Source: Streptomyces sp. CC53
GTDB taxonomy: Bacteria; Actinomycetota; Actinomycetes; Streptomycetales; Streptomycetaceae
Length of the DNA: 64,000 bases
Assembly: GCF_001865245.1 (NCBI RefSeq)
Contig: NZ_MKXB01000220.1
Location: forward strand, 19,105-83,104
Direction: 5' to 3'
Shown in pieces: positions 35,935-47,788 of this stretch. The stretch's first letter is position 1; each line of letters starts with the position of its first letter. A model generated the notes under the pieces. It was not told the DNA's origin. It saw only the letters and a list, made by a program, of their open reading frames with translations, and did no database searches. The translations under genes and the position numbers were made by a program.

Positions 35935-36513
35935 ATGGACACCATCCAGCAGGCCGATGCCGCCCGCCCCGTTCTCGAGGGCCCCGACATCGCCCGTGTG
36001 CTGACCCGCATCGCCCACGAGATCGTCGAGCGCGCCAAGGGCGCCGACGACGTGGTCCTTCTCGGCATCCCCACCCGGGGTGTCTTCCTGGCCCGGCGCC
36101 TCGCCGGGAAGCTGGAGCAGATCACCGGCCGCACGACGCCGGTCGGCTCGCTCGACATCACCATGTACCGCGACGACCTGCGGATGCGCCCGGCGCGAGC
36201 ACTGGCCCGCACGGAGATCCCCGGCGACGGCATCGACGGCCGCCTCGTCGTCCTCGTCGACGACGTGTTGTTCTCCGGCCGCACCATCCGCGCCGCCCTC
36301 GACGCCCTCGGCGACATCGGCCGCCCCCGCGCCGTCCAGCTCGCCGTCCTCGTCGACCGCGGCCACCGGGAGCTGCCCATCCGCGCCGACTACGTCGGCA
36401 AGAACCTGCCCACCTCGCTGCGGGAGACCGTCAAGGTCCAGCTCACCGAGGAGGACGGCCGCGACGCCGTACTGCTCGGGCTGCGCGAACCCGCCGCCCC
36501 CGGCGGGAACTAG
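35935..36513 (+). CDS. pyrR: Bifunctional pyr operon regulator / uracil phosphoribosyltransferase PyrR
   Basis: A 192-aa PRTase-fold RNA-binding regulator. PRPP motif VVLVDDVLFSGRTIRAALDAL, the family segments LLGIPTRGVFLARRLA and VGSLDITMYRDDL, and the C-terminal VDRGHRELPIRADYVGKN are conserved. It senses UMP/UTP versus PRPP and controls the operon through its own leader (35885-35930). A 236-bp gap separates it from pyrB. Confidence 0.96.
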   Translation: MDTIQQADAARPVLEGPDIARVLTRIAHEIVERAKGADDVVLLGIPTRGVFLARRLAGKLEQITGRTTPVGSLDITMYRDDLRMRPARALARTEIPGDGIDGRLVVLVDDVLFSGRTIRAALDALGDIGRPRAVQLAVLVDRGHRELPIRADYVGKNLPTSLRETVKVQLTEEDGRDAVLLGLREPAAPGGN

Positions 36514-36749
36514 CAGCGGCGGCTCGCCGCACCGGCGCGCCCGCCCCGGACCACCGATCCCGGTCGGCGGAATGGCTCCGGCCCCACGCCGTCCGGCACC
36601 CGGCCGCACGCCCGCCCCGACCGCCCACGCCCTCCCGCCCCGGACAGCGCCCCCGTGCGCCCCGGACCGGGACGGCCCCACCGCGGCCACCCGGCCCTGC
36701 CGCGACCGGCCCACGGAACCGAGCGACCTCCCACCCAGAGAGACCCCCG

Positions 36750-37718
36750 ATGAAGCGCCACCTCATCTCGGCCGCCGACCTCACCCGCGACGACGCCGTC
36801 CTCATCCTCGACACCGCGGAGGAGATGGCCCGGGTCGCCGACCGGCCGATCAAGAAGCTCCCCACCCTGCGCGGCCGGACCGTCTGCAACCTCTTCTTCG
36901 AGGACTCCACCCGCACCCGCATCTCCTTCGAAGCGGCCGAGAAGCGGCTCTCCGCCGACGTCATCAACTTCGCGGCCAAGGGCTCCAGCGTCTCCAAGGG
37001 CGAGTCCCTCAAGGACACCGCGCAGACCCTGGAGGCCATGGGCGTCGACGCCGTCGTCATCCGGCACAGCGCCTCCGGCGCGCCCTACCGGCTCGCCACC
37101 TCCGGCTGGATCGACGCCCCCGTCATCAACGCGGGCGACGGCACGCACCAGCACCCCACGCAGGCCCTGCTCGACGCCTTCACCGTGCGCCGCCGTCTCG
37201 TCGGACCGGACGCCGGGCTCGGCCAGGACCTCTCCGGCAAGCGCATCACCCTCGTCGGCGACGTCCTGCACAGCCGGGTCGCCCGCTCCAACGTGGACCT
37301 GCTGCACACGCTCGGCGCCGAGGTCACCCTCGTCGCCCCGCCGACCCTCGTGCCCGTCGGCGTCGACGCCTGGCCGTGCGAGGTCTCGTACGACCTCGAC
37401 GCCGTCCTCCCGAAGTCGGACGCCGTGATGATGCTGCGCGTCCAGCGGGAACGCATGAACGCGGCGTTCTTCCCGACCGAGCGCGAGTACTCCCGCCGCT
37501 ACGGCCTCGACGCCGACCGGATGGCGCGGATGCCGGAGCACGCCGTCGTCATGCACCCCGGCCCCATGGTCCGCGGCATGGAGATCACCGCCGAGGTCGC
37601 CGACTCGCCCCGCTGCACCGTCGTGGAGCAGGTCGCCAACGGCGTGTCCATCCGCATGGCCGTCCTCTACCTGCTGCTGGGCGGCAACGAGCCCGCAGTC
37701 ACCAGCCCTTCCGCCTAG
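36750..37718 (+). CDS. pyrB: Aspartate carbamoyltransferase, catalytic subunit
   Basis: A 322-aa enzyme (carbamoyl phosphate + aspartate to carbamoyl aspartate). Carbamoyl-phosphate loop FFEDSTRTRISFE, the flexible SVSKGESLKDT, GDGTHQHPTQALLD and the Asp-domain HPGPMVRGMEI are intact. No pyrI-like regulatory subunit is present. ATG 36750 with CAGAGAG upstream. pyrC follows after 30 bp. Confidence 0.97.
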   Translation: MKRHLISAADLTRDDAVLILDTAEEMARVADRPIKKLPTLRGRTVCNLFFEDSTRTRISFEAAEKRLSADVINFAAKGSSVSKGESLKDTAQTLEAMGVDAVVIRHSASGAPYRLATSGWIDAPVINAGDGTHQHPTQALLDAFTVRRRLVGPDAGLGQDLSGKRITLVGDVLHSRVARSNVDLLHTLGAEVTLVAPPTLVPVGVDAWPCEVSYDLDAVLPKSDAVMMLRVQRERMNAAFFPTEREYSRRYGLDADRMARMPEHAVVMHPGPMVRGMEITAEVADSPRCTVVEQVANGVSIRMAVLYLLLGGNEPAVTSPSA

Positions 37719-37748
37719 CCCGCCCCGTACCGAGGAGACGTACGACCC

Positions 37749-39035
37749 ATGAGCAAGACCCTGATCCGTGGTGCGAAGGTCCTCGGCGGCGACGCCCAGG
37801 ACGTCCTCGTCGACGGCGAGACCATCGCCCAGGCCGGGACCGGCCTCGACGCGGACGGCGCCACCGTCGTCGAGGCGGAGGGCCTGATCCTGCTGCCCGG
37901 CCTCGTCGACCTGCACACCCACCTGCGCGAGCCGGGCCGCGAGGACTCCGAGACCGTCCTCACCGGCACCCGCGCCGCCGCCTCCGGCGGCTACACCGCC
38001 GTGTTCGCCATGGCCAACACCTTCCCCGTCGCCGACACCGCCGGCGTCGTCGAGCAGGTCTACCGCCTCGGCCGCGAGCACGGCTACTGCGACGTCCAGC
38101 CCATCGGCGCCGTCACCGTCGGCCTGGAGGGCAGGAAGCTCGCCGAGCTCGGCGCCATGCACGAGTCCGCCGCCGGCGTCACCGTCTTCTCCGACGACGG
38201 CAAGTGCGTCGACGACGCCCAGATCATGCGCCGTGCCCTGGAGTACGTGAAGGCGTTCGGCGGCGTCATCGCCCAGCACGCCCAGGAGCCCCGCCTCACC
38301 GAGGGCGCCGAGATGAACGAGGGCGTCGTCTCCGCCGAGCTCGGACTCGGCGGCTGGCCCGCCGTCGCCGAGGAGTCGATCATCGCCCGCGACGTGCTGC
38401 TCGCCGAGCACGTCGGCTCCCGCGTCCACATCTGCCACCTGTCGACCGCCGGGTCCGTCGAGATCGTCCGGTGGGCCAAGTCCCGCGGCATCGACGTCAC
38501 CGCCGAGGTCACCCCGCACCACCTCCTCCTGACCGACGAGCTGGTCCGGACGTACAACCCGGTCTACAAGGTGAACCCGCCGCTGCGCACCGAGCGCGAC
38601 GTCATGGCACTGCGCGAGGCCCTCGCCGACGGCACCATCGACATCGTGGCCACCGACCACGCCCCGCACCCGCACGAGGACAAGGACTGTGAGTGGGCCG
38701 CCGCCGCCATGGGCATGGTCGGCCTGGAGACCGCGCTGTCCGTCGTCCAGCACACCATGATCGAGACCGGGCTGCTGGACTGGTCCGGTGTCGCCGACCG
38801 CATGTCCTTCAGCCCCGCCAGGATCGGCGGCGCCACCGGCCACGGACGGCCCGTCTCGGCTGGTGAGCCCGCCAACCTGACGCTGGTCGATCCGGCATAC
38901 CGTGGAACCGTGGACCCCGCGGGCTTCGCGTCCCGCAGCCGCAACACCCCCTACGAGGGGCGCGAGCTGCCGGGCCGCGTCACCCACACCTTCCTGCGGG
39001 GCCGCGCCACGCTCATGGACGGGAAGCTCGCGTGA
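37749..39035 (+). CDS. pyrC: Dihydroorotase
   Basis: A 428-aa class I amidohydrolase. Zinc ligands in LVDLHTHLREPG, HAQEP and HICHLSTAGS, and the catalytic Asp in VATDHAPHPHE. In many actinobacteria it forms a complex with PyrB, which the 30-bp spacing would support. ATG 37749, GGAGACG upstream. The stop overlaps the next GTG by 4 bases. Confidence 0.97.
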   Translation: MSKTLIRGAKVLGGDAQDVLVDGETIAQAGTGLDADGATVVEAEGLILLPGLVDLHTHLREPGREDSETVLTGTRAAASGGYTAVFAMANTFPVADTAGVVEQVYRLGREHGYCDVQPIGAVTVGLEGRKLAELGAMHESAAGVTVFSDDGKCVDDAQIMRRALEYVKAFGGVIAQHAQEPRLTEGAEMNEGVVSAELGLGGWPAVAEESIIARDVLLAEHVGSRVHICHLSTAGSVEIVRWAKSRGIDVTAEVTPHHLLLTDELVRTYNPVYKVNPPLRTERDVMALREALADGTIDIVATDHAPHPHEDKDCEWAAAAMGMVGLETALSVVQHTMIETGLLDWSGVADRMSFSPARIGGATGHGRPVSAGEPANLTLVDPAYRGTVDPAGFASRSRNTPYEGRELPGRVTHTFLRGRATLMDGKLA

Positions 39036-39616
39036 CCACCACTCTCCTCCTGCTCGCCGCCGACGAACCCCGCTCGGCGGAGGTGACCGACTGGGCCGCC
39101 CGGCTCGGCTGGGTCGCGGGACTGCTGCTCTTCATCGCCCTCGTGTACTGGCTGATGCGCCAGGGCTGGAAGTGGCGCGGCAGCCTCCAGTCCGCCCTGC
39201 CGGAGCTCCCGGGCATGCCGGAAGCCCCCGGCGAGGCCAGACTGAGCATGAGCGGCCGCTACCACGGGTCCACCACCGCCGGGCAGTGGCTCGACCGGAT
39301 CGTGGCCCACGGGCTCGGTACCCGCAGCCGCGCCGAGCTCACGCTCACCGACGCCGGCCTCCACGTGGCACGGCCCGGGGCGGACGACTTCTTCGTCCCC
39401 GCCGGCCGGCTGCGCGGGGCCCGGCTCGACAAGGGCATCGCGGGCAAGGTCCTCGCCGAGGGCGGCCTGCTGGTCGTCACCTGGGAGCACGGAGGACAGC
39501 TGATCGACTCCGGCTTCCGCTCCGACCGGGCCGCGGAGCACACCGACTGGGTCGAGGCCCTCGACTCCATGACCGACACGCACACCAAGAACGACACGGA
39601 AGGCGCCGCACGATGA
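39032..39616 (+). CDS. PH-like domain membrane protein of the pyr operon
   Basis: A 194-aa protein. One TM segment near residues 28-46 (WVAGLLLFIALVYWLMR). The cytosolic part (residues about 85-185) looks like a pleckstrin-homology-type barrel: SRAELTLTDAGLHVARPGADDFFVPAGRLRGARLDKGIAGKV, then LIDSGFRSDRAAEHTDWVEAL. A homologue sits at the same position, between pyrC and carA, in Mycobacterium tuberculosis (Rv1382). Its role is unknown. GTGA overlap with pyrC and ATGA overlap with carA show tight coupling. Confidence 0.85.
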   Translation: MTTTLLLLAADEPRSAEVTDWAARLGWVAGLLLFIALVYWLMRQGWKWRGSLQSALPELPGMPEAPGEARLSMSGRYHGSTTAGQWLDRIVAHGLGTRSRAELTLTDAGLHVARPGADDFFVPAGRLRGARLDKGIAGKVLAEGGLLVVTWEHGGQLIDSGFRSDRAAEHTDWVEALDSMTDTHTKNDTEGAAR

Positions 39617-40744
39617 CGACCTCCTCTAGGGGGACCAGGACCCCCGCCGTACTCGTCCTGGAGGACGGTCGCGCCTTCCGCGGCCGCGCCTACGGGGCCG
39701 TGGGGGAGACCTTCGGTGAGGCCGTCTTCTCCACCGGCATGACCGGCTACCAGGAGACCCTGACCGACCCCTCGTACCACCGCCAGGTCGTCGTCATGAC
39801 CGCCCCGCACGTGGGCAACACCGGCGTCAACGACGAGGACCCCGAGTCCGCCCGCATCTGGGTCTCCGGCTACGTGGTCCGCGACCCCGCCCGCACCCCC
39901 TCCAACTGGCGCGCCACGCGCTCCCTCGACGAGGAGCTGGAGCGGCAGGGCGTCGTCGGCATCAGCGGCGTCGACACCCGCGCCCTCACCCGCCACCTGC
40001 GTGAGCGCGGGGCGATGCGGGTCGGCATCTTCTCCGGCGACGCCGTCCTCGGCGACGACGAGATGCTCGCCAAGGTGCAGGCGCAGCCCCAGATGAAGGG
40101 CGCCGACCTGTCCGCCGAGGTCGCCACCTCCGAGCCGTACGTCGTCCCCGCGATCGGCGGGAAGAAGTTCACCGTCGCCGCGATCGACCTCGGCATCAAG
40201 GGCATGACCCCGCAGCGGATGGCCGAGCGCGGCATCGAGGTGCACGTGCTGCCCGCCACCGCCACCGCCGACGACGTCTACGCCGTCAACCCCGACGGGG
40301 TGTTCTTCTCCAACGGCCCCGGCGACCCCGCCACCGCCGACCACCCGGTCTCCGTCATGCGGGCCGTGCTGGAGCGGAAGACGCCGCTGTTCGGCATCTG
40401 CTTCGGCAACCAGATCCTCGGCCGCGCCCTCGGCTTCGGCACGTACAAGCTGAAGTACGGCCACCGCGGCATCAACCAGCCCGTGCAGGACCGGACCACC
40501 GGCAGGGTCGAGGTCACCGCGCACAACCACGGCTTCGCCGTCGACGCGCCGCTCGACGCGGTGTCCGACACCCCCTACGGCCGCGCCGAGGTCTCCCACG
40601 TGTGCCTCAACGACAACGTGGTGGAGGGCCTCCGGCTGCTCGACCAGCCGGCCTTCAGCGTCCAGTACCACCCCGAGGCGGCCGCCGGCCCGCACGACGC
40701 CGCCTACCTGTTCGACCGCTTCACCGCCCTGATGGAGGCCGAGC

Positions 40745-40752
<8 letters not shown>
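39613..40752 (+). CDS. carA: Carbamoyl-phosphate synthase small (glutaminase) subunit
   Basis: A 379-aa amidotransferase subunit that supplies ammonia to CarB. The N-terminal domain has TGMTGYQETLTDPSYHRQ and GVDTRALTRHLRERGAM. The class I glutaminase domain has the nucleophile in FGICFGNQILG and the His/Glu in QYHPEAAAGPHD. The nucleophile loop reads CFGNQ instead of the more common CLGHQ. ATG 39613 overlaps the preceding stop. It overlaps carB by 8 bp. Confidence 0.96.
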
Positions 40753-44053
<3,301 letters not shown>

Positions 44054-44064
44054 CAGCCCGACCC

Positions 44065-44095
44065 GAGGGGGACACCGGAACCCGGTGTCCCCCTC
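44065..44095 (+). terminator. Intra-operon hairpin between carB and pyrD
   Basis: A perfect 14-bp stem (44065-44078 with 44082-44095) has a 3-nt loop. The descending arm segment GGTGTCC (44084-44090) can pair instead with an identical GGACACC at 44103-44109, which overlaps the pyrD ribosome site region. See findings. Confidence 0.75.
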
Positions 44096-44115
44096 CTCAT
44101 GAGGACACCACTTCG

Positions 44116-45225
44116 ATGTACGCATTGTTCTTCCGGCTCGTCTTCCGGTGGATGGACCCCGAGCGGGCTCACCACGCGGCCGTCCGCTGGATCCGCCTCA
44201 CCGCCCGCGTCCCCGTCCTGCGCACCTTCGTCGCGGCCTGGTTCGCCCCGCGCCGCAAGGAGCTGCGGACCCAGGCCCTGGGCCTGCGCTTCCACAGCCC
44301 CTTCGGACTCGCCGCGGGCTTCGACAAGAACGCCGTCGCCGTCGACGGCCTGGCCATGCTGGGCTTCGACCACGTCGAGATCGGCACGGTCACCGGCGAG
44401 CCGCAGCCCGGCAACCCCAAGAAGCGCCTCTTCCGCCTCGTACCGGACCGGGCGCTCATCAACCGCATGGGCTTCAACAACGAGGGCTCGGCCGCCGTGG
44501 CCCGGCGCCTGGAGGAGCGGCGCCCGGTGTTCCGCACCGTCCTCGGCGTCAACATCGGCAAGACCAAGATCGTGCCGGAGTCCGAGGCCGTCGGCGACTA
44601 CGTGAAGTCGACGCAGCGGCTCGCCCCCCACGCGGACTACCTCGTCGTGAACGTGTCGTCGCCGAACACCCCGGGACTCCGCGACCTCCAGGCGGTGGAG
44701 CACCTGCGCCCGCTGCTCACCGCGGTCCGCGAGGCCGCCGACCGCGCGGTCACCGGCCGGCGCGTCCCCCTCCTGGTGAAGATCGCCCCCGACCTGGCGG
44801 ACGAGGACGTCGACGCGGTCGCCGACCTGGCCGTCGAGCTCGGCCTGGACGGCGTCATCGCCACGAACACCACGATCGCCCGCGAGGGACTCGGCCTGCG
44901 GTCCGGCCCGGACGTCGTCGGCGAGACCGGCGGACTGTCCGGGGCGCCGCTCAAGGCCCGCTCGCTGGAGGTGCTGCGCCGCCTGTACGCCCGCGCGGGC
45001 GACCGCCTCGTCCTGGTGGGCGTGGGCGGCATCGAGAACGCCGAGGACGCCTGGCAGCGCATCCTCGCCGGCGCCACGCTGGTCCAGGGCTACAGCGCCT
45101 TCATCTACGAGGGCCCCGGCTACGCCCGCGCCGTCAACCGGGGACTCGCCGCCCTCCTCCAGGACTCCCCGTACGCCACGCTCGCCGACGCCGTCGGCGC
45201 CGACACCCGGAAGGCCGCCGCATGA
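44116..45225 (+). CDS. pyrD: Dihydroorotate dehydrogenase (quinone), class 2
   Basis: A 369-aa FMN enzyme that passes electrons to menaquinone. The N-terminal membrane-association helices (YALFFRLVFRWMDPERAHHAAVRWI) mark class 2. FMN/substrate segments GLAAGFDKNAVAVDGLAMLGFDHVEIGTVT, catalytic Ser in NVSSPNTPGLRDLQ, and GVGGIENAEDAW are intact. ATG 44116 preceded by TGAGGA at 44099-44104. Overlaps pyrF by 4 bases. Confidence 0.96.
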   Translation: MYALFFRLVFRWMDPERAHHAAVRWIRLTARVPVLRTFVAAWFAPRRKELRTQALGLRFHSPFGLAAGFDKNAVAVDGLAMLGFDHVEIGTVTGEPQPGNPKKRLFRLVPDRALINRMGFNNEGSAAVARRLEERRPVFRTVLGVNIGKTKIVPESEAVGDYVKSTQRLAPHADYLVVNVSSPNTPGLRDLQAVEHLRPLLTAVREAADRAVTGRRVPLLVKIAPDLADEDVDAVADLAVELGLDGVIATNTTIAREGLGLRSGPDVVGETGGLSGAPLKARSLEVLRRLYARAGDRLVLVGVGGIENAEDAWQRILAGATLVQGYSAFIYEGPGYARAVNRGLAALLQDSPYATLADAVGADTRKAAA

Positions 45226-46067
45226 GCCGCCCCGAACCCTTCGGCGCCCGTCTCCGCCGCGTCATGGACGAGCGCGGACCGCTCTGCGTCGGCATCGACC
45301 CGCACGCCTCCCTGCTCTCCGCCTGGGGCCTCACCGACGACGTGCGGGGCCTGACGGTCTTCACCCGCACGGTCGTGGAGGCACTGGCCGATACCGTGGC
45401 CGTCTTCAAGCCGCAGAGCGCGTTCTTCGAACGCTTCGGCTCCCGGGGCGTCGCGGTCCTGGAGCAGGCCGTCACCGAGCTGCGCCAGGCGGGCGCGCTC
45501 GTCGTCATGGACGCCAAGCGCGGTGACATCGGCTCCACCATGGCCGCCTACGCGGAGACGTACCTGCGCCCGGACTCCCCGCTGTTCTCGGACGCGCTGA
45601 CGGTCTCCCCGTACCTCGGCTACGGGTCCCTGGCCCCGGCCGTGGACCTGGCGCGGGAGAGCGGCGCGGGACTCTTCGTGCTGGCCCTGACCTCCAACCC
45701 GGAGGGCGCCGAGGTCCAGCGGGCGGTACGCGCCGACGGGCGCACGGTCGCCGCCACGATGCTGGCCCACCTGGCGGCCGAGAACGCGGGGGAGGCGCAC
45801 ATGGGCTCCTTCGGCGCGGTCGTCGGCGCCACCCTCGGCGACCTGTCCTCCTTCGAGCTGGACGTCAACGGGCCGCTGCTCGCTCCGGGCATCGGTGCGC
45901 AGGGAGCCACCCCCGCCGACCTGCCGACGGTGTTCGGCCCCGCGGTCCGCAACGTCGTCCCCAACGTCAGCCGGGCGGTGCTCGGCCGGGGGCCTGACCC
46001 GGCGTCCCTGCGCGACGCGGCGGAGCGCTACGCGGACGAGGTCCGGGCCGCGGTCGCCTCCGCCTGA
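45222..46067 (+). CDS. pyrF: Orotidine 5'-phosphate decarboxylase
   Basis: A 281-aa TIM-barrel enzyme of the longer group-2 type (OMP to UMP). The N-terminal LCVGIDPH, the catalytic Lys/Asp array VVMDAKRGDIGSTMAAYAE and C-terminal PGIGAQGATPADLPTVFG are present. ATG start inside the pyrD stop codon overlap. Last gene of the operon. pyrE is not in the window. Confidence 0.96.
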   Translation: MSRPEPFGARLRRVMDERGPLCVGIDPHASLLSAWGLTDDVRGLTVFTRTVVEALADTVAVFKPQSAFFERFGSRGVAVLEQAVTELRQAGALVVMDAKRGDIGSTMAAYAETYLRPDSPLFSDALTVSPYLGYGSLAPAVDLARESGAGLFVLALTSNPEGAEVQRAVRADGRTVAATMLAHLAAENAGEAHMGSFGAVVGATLGDLSSFELDVNGPLLAPGIGAQGATPADLPTVFGPAVRNVVPNVSRAVLGRGPDPASLRDAAERYADEVRAAVASA

Positions 46068-46097
46068 GTCCGTGCGGAGCGGGACCCGACCCCGAGA

Positions 46098-46113
46098 TGT
46101 GATGCACTTCACG
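46098..46113. promoter_or_regulatory. CRP- or BldD-like palindrome upstream of mihF
   Basis: TGTGATGCACTTCACG matches TGTGA-N6-TCACR-type CRP/FNR sites and also the GTGA/TCAC half-sites of BldD. It is about 200 bp upstream of the nearest predicted mihF promoter. Confidence 0.4.
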
Positions 46114-46275
46114 CATCCTCCGGCGTGCCACCGCGCGGGTCCTGCTCCTGGCCTCGTGTGACGCCCTCGGGACGGGCCGTGACGGGTGTTGACGCAATCG
46201 CCACCCAAACAGGTGCGTTATGCCTGGTTTGTCTGGCAAGCTCGATCCTGACCAGGACTTTTCCTTCGTTCTCGC

Positions 46276-46304
46276 TGACTCAGGCGGCCCTGGCCGCTAG
46301 TCTC
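46276..46304 (+). promoter_or_regulatory. Upstream mihF promoter candidate
   Basis: CTGACT (46276-46281), 17 bp, TAGTCT (46299-46304). Confidence 0.45.
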
Positions 46305-46345
46305 CGACGAGAGTCAGCGTTCGCGACGGTCCCTGCGTTGCTCGT

Positions 46346-46374
46346 TGCTCCCTTGGTGTGGGCCGCATAGGTTC
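46346..46374 (+). promoter_or_regulatory. Proximal mihF promoter candidate
   Basis: TTGCTC (46346-46351), 17 bp, TAGGTT (46369-46374). Gives a leader of about 40 nt before the mihF GTG. Confidence 0.5.
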
Positions 46375-46420
46375 CTCACCGGTCCGTATCCGACAGTTCG
46401 ACATCCGAGGTGACGTAGGC

Positions 46421-46744
46421 GTGGCTCTTCCGCCCCTTACCCCTGAACAGCGCGCAGCCGCGCTCGAAAAGGCCGCCGCGGCTCGCCGGGAGCGGGCCGA
46501 GGTCAAGAATCGACTCAAGCACTCCGGCGCCTCCCTCCACGAGGTCATCAAGCAGGGCCAGGAGAACGAGGTCATCGGCAAGATGAAGGTCTCCGCCCTC
46601 CTGGAGTCCCTGCCGGGCGTGGGCAAGGTCCGCGCCAAGCAGATCATGGAGCGGCTGGGCATCTCCGAGAGCCGCCGTGTGCGCGGTCTCGGCTCCAACC
46701 AGATCGCGTCCCTGGAGCGGGAGTTCGGCGGCTCCGGCGCCTGA
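46421..46744 (+). CDS. mihF: Integration host factor, actinobacterial type (sIHF/MihF)
   Basis: A 107-aa nucleoid-associated protein, the size of the characterised S. coelicolor sIHF. An N-terminal helix (PLTPEQRAAALEKAAAARRER) leads to a helix-two-turn-helix DNA-binding region (LLESLPGVGKVRAKQIMERLGISESRRVRGLGSNQIASLE). It affects chromosome compaction, sporulation and antibiotic production in Streptomyces. GTG at 46421 with GAGGTGA upstream. The longer ORF from 46358 spans the promoter. Confidence 0.96.
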   Translation: MALPPLTPEQRAAALEKAAAARRERAEVKNRLKHSGASLHEVIKQGQENEVIGKMKVSALLESLPGVGKVRAKQIMERLGISESRRVRGLGSNQIASLEREFGGSGA

Positions 46745-46783
46745 CGGCCGACACCTGGCGTCCGGGGCGCTCCGGGAAGCTGG

Positions 46784-46789
46784 AATAAT
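46784..46789 (+). promoter_or_regulatory. -10 element for leaderless gmk transcript
   Basis: AATAAT lies 6 bases upstream of the gmk ATG and there is no ribosome-binding site. Confidence 0.45.
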
Positions 46790-46795
46790 CGCCCC

Positions 46796-47389
46796 ATGGC
46801 AGCAACATCCCGGGGGACGACCCCCGAGCCCCCGGACGCCCGTCCGCGGCTGACCGTGCTCTCCGGCCCCTCGGGCGTGGGGAAGAGCACGGTCGTCGCC
46901 CACATGCGCAAGGTCCACCCGGACGTCTGGCTCTCCGTGTCGGCCACCACCCGCAAGCCGCGACCCGGCGAGCAGGACGGCGTCCAGTACTACTTCGTCA
47001 CGGACGACGAGTTCGACAAGCTCATCGCCAACGGCGAGCTGCTGGAGTGGGCCGAGTTCGCCGGCAACCGCTACGGCACGCCGCGCGGCGCCGTGCAGGA
47101 GCGGCTGGAACGCGGCGAGCCCGTCCTGCTGGAGATCGACCTCCAGGGCGCACGCCTGGTGCGCGAGTCCATGCCGGAGGCGCAGCTCGTCTTCCTGGCG
47201 CCGCCGAGCTGGGACGAGCTGGTCCGCAGGCTCACCGGGCGCGGCACCGAGTCCCCCGAGGTCATCGAGCGCCGACTGGAGACCGCCAAGATCGAGCTGG
47301 CGGCCGAGTCGGAGTTCGACGTGACGCTGGTCAACACCTCCGTCGAGGACGTGGCGCGTGAGCTGCTAGCCTTGATGGACGTTGTCTGA
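46796..47389 (+). CDS. gmk: Guanylate kinase
   Basis: A 197-aa P-loop enzyme (GMP + ATP to GDP + ADP). Walker A LSGPSGVGKSTVVAHM, GMP-binding SVSATTRKPRPGEQDGVQYYFV and FAGNRYGTPRGAV, lid RGTESPEVIERRLETA. Paired with rpoZ, as in many bacteria. It probably has its own leaderless promoter. Confidence 0.97.
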   Translation: MAATSRGTTPEPPDARPRLTVLSGPSGVGKSTVVAHMRKVHPDVWLSVSATTRKPRPGEQDGVQYYFVTDDEFDKLIANGELLEWAEFAGNRYGTPRGAVQERLERGEPVLLEIDLQGARLVRESMPEAQLVFLAPPSWDELVRRLTGRGTESPEVIERRLETAKIELAAESEFDVTLVNTSVEDVARELLALMDVV

Positions 47390-47421
47390 ATTACTCTGTC
47401 CACTTTTTCGGAAGGTAGAGC

Positions 47422-47694
47422 GTGTCCTCTTCCATCACCGCGCCCGAGGGCATCATCAACCCGCCGATCGACGAGCTGCTTGAGGCCACGGACTCCAAGT
47501 ACAGCCTCGTGATCTACGCGGCCAAGCGTGCGCGTCAGATCAACGCGTACTACTCGCAGCTCGGTGAGGGCCTGCTGGAGTACGTCGGCCCGCTGGTGGA
47601 CACCCACGTCCACGAGAAGCCGCTGTCGATCGCCCTGCGGGAGATCAACGCGGGGCTGCTGACCTCCGAGGCCGTCGAGGGCCCGGCGCAGTAA
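47422..47694 (+). CDS. rpoZ: RNA polymerase omega subunit
   Basis: A 90-aa subunit that helps assemble beta-prime. Conserved PPIDELLEATDSKYSLVIYAAKRARQINAYY, then KPLSIALREINAGLL. GTG start with GAAGGTAGAG upstream. A terminator follows at 47715-47741. Confidence 0.97.
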   Translation: MSSSITAPEGIINPPIDELLEATDSKYSLVIYAAKRARQINAYYSQLGEGLLEYVGPLVDTHVHEKPLSIALREINAGLLTSEAVEGPAQ

Positions 47695-47714
47695 GCGCTC
47701 CCCAGCATCATCAC

Positions 47715-47741
47715 AGGCCCGGCGGGGTGTCCGCCGGGCCT
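47715..47741 (+). terminator. Terminator after rpoZ
   Basis: A perfect 11-bp stem (47715-47725 with 47731-47741) with a 5-nt loop. It is followed closely by coaBC. Confidence 0.75.
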
Positions 47742-47788
47742 GAGGCGTGTCTACCAGTCGTTCCGTCAGAGCGGGAGGCGCAAGTCCA

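Larger units (their letters stand above)
46068..46420. other. pyrF-mihF intergenic regulatory region
   Basis: A 353-bp gene-free interval. It holds a TGTGA-N6-TCACG palindrome (46098-46113) and two plausible tandem promoters (46276-46304 and 46346-46374). No strong terminator was seen after pyrF. Confidence 0.6.
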
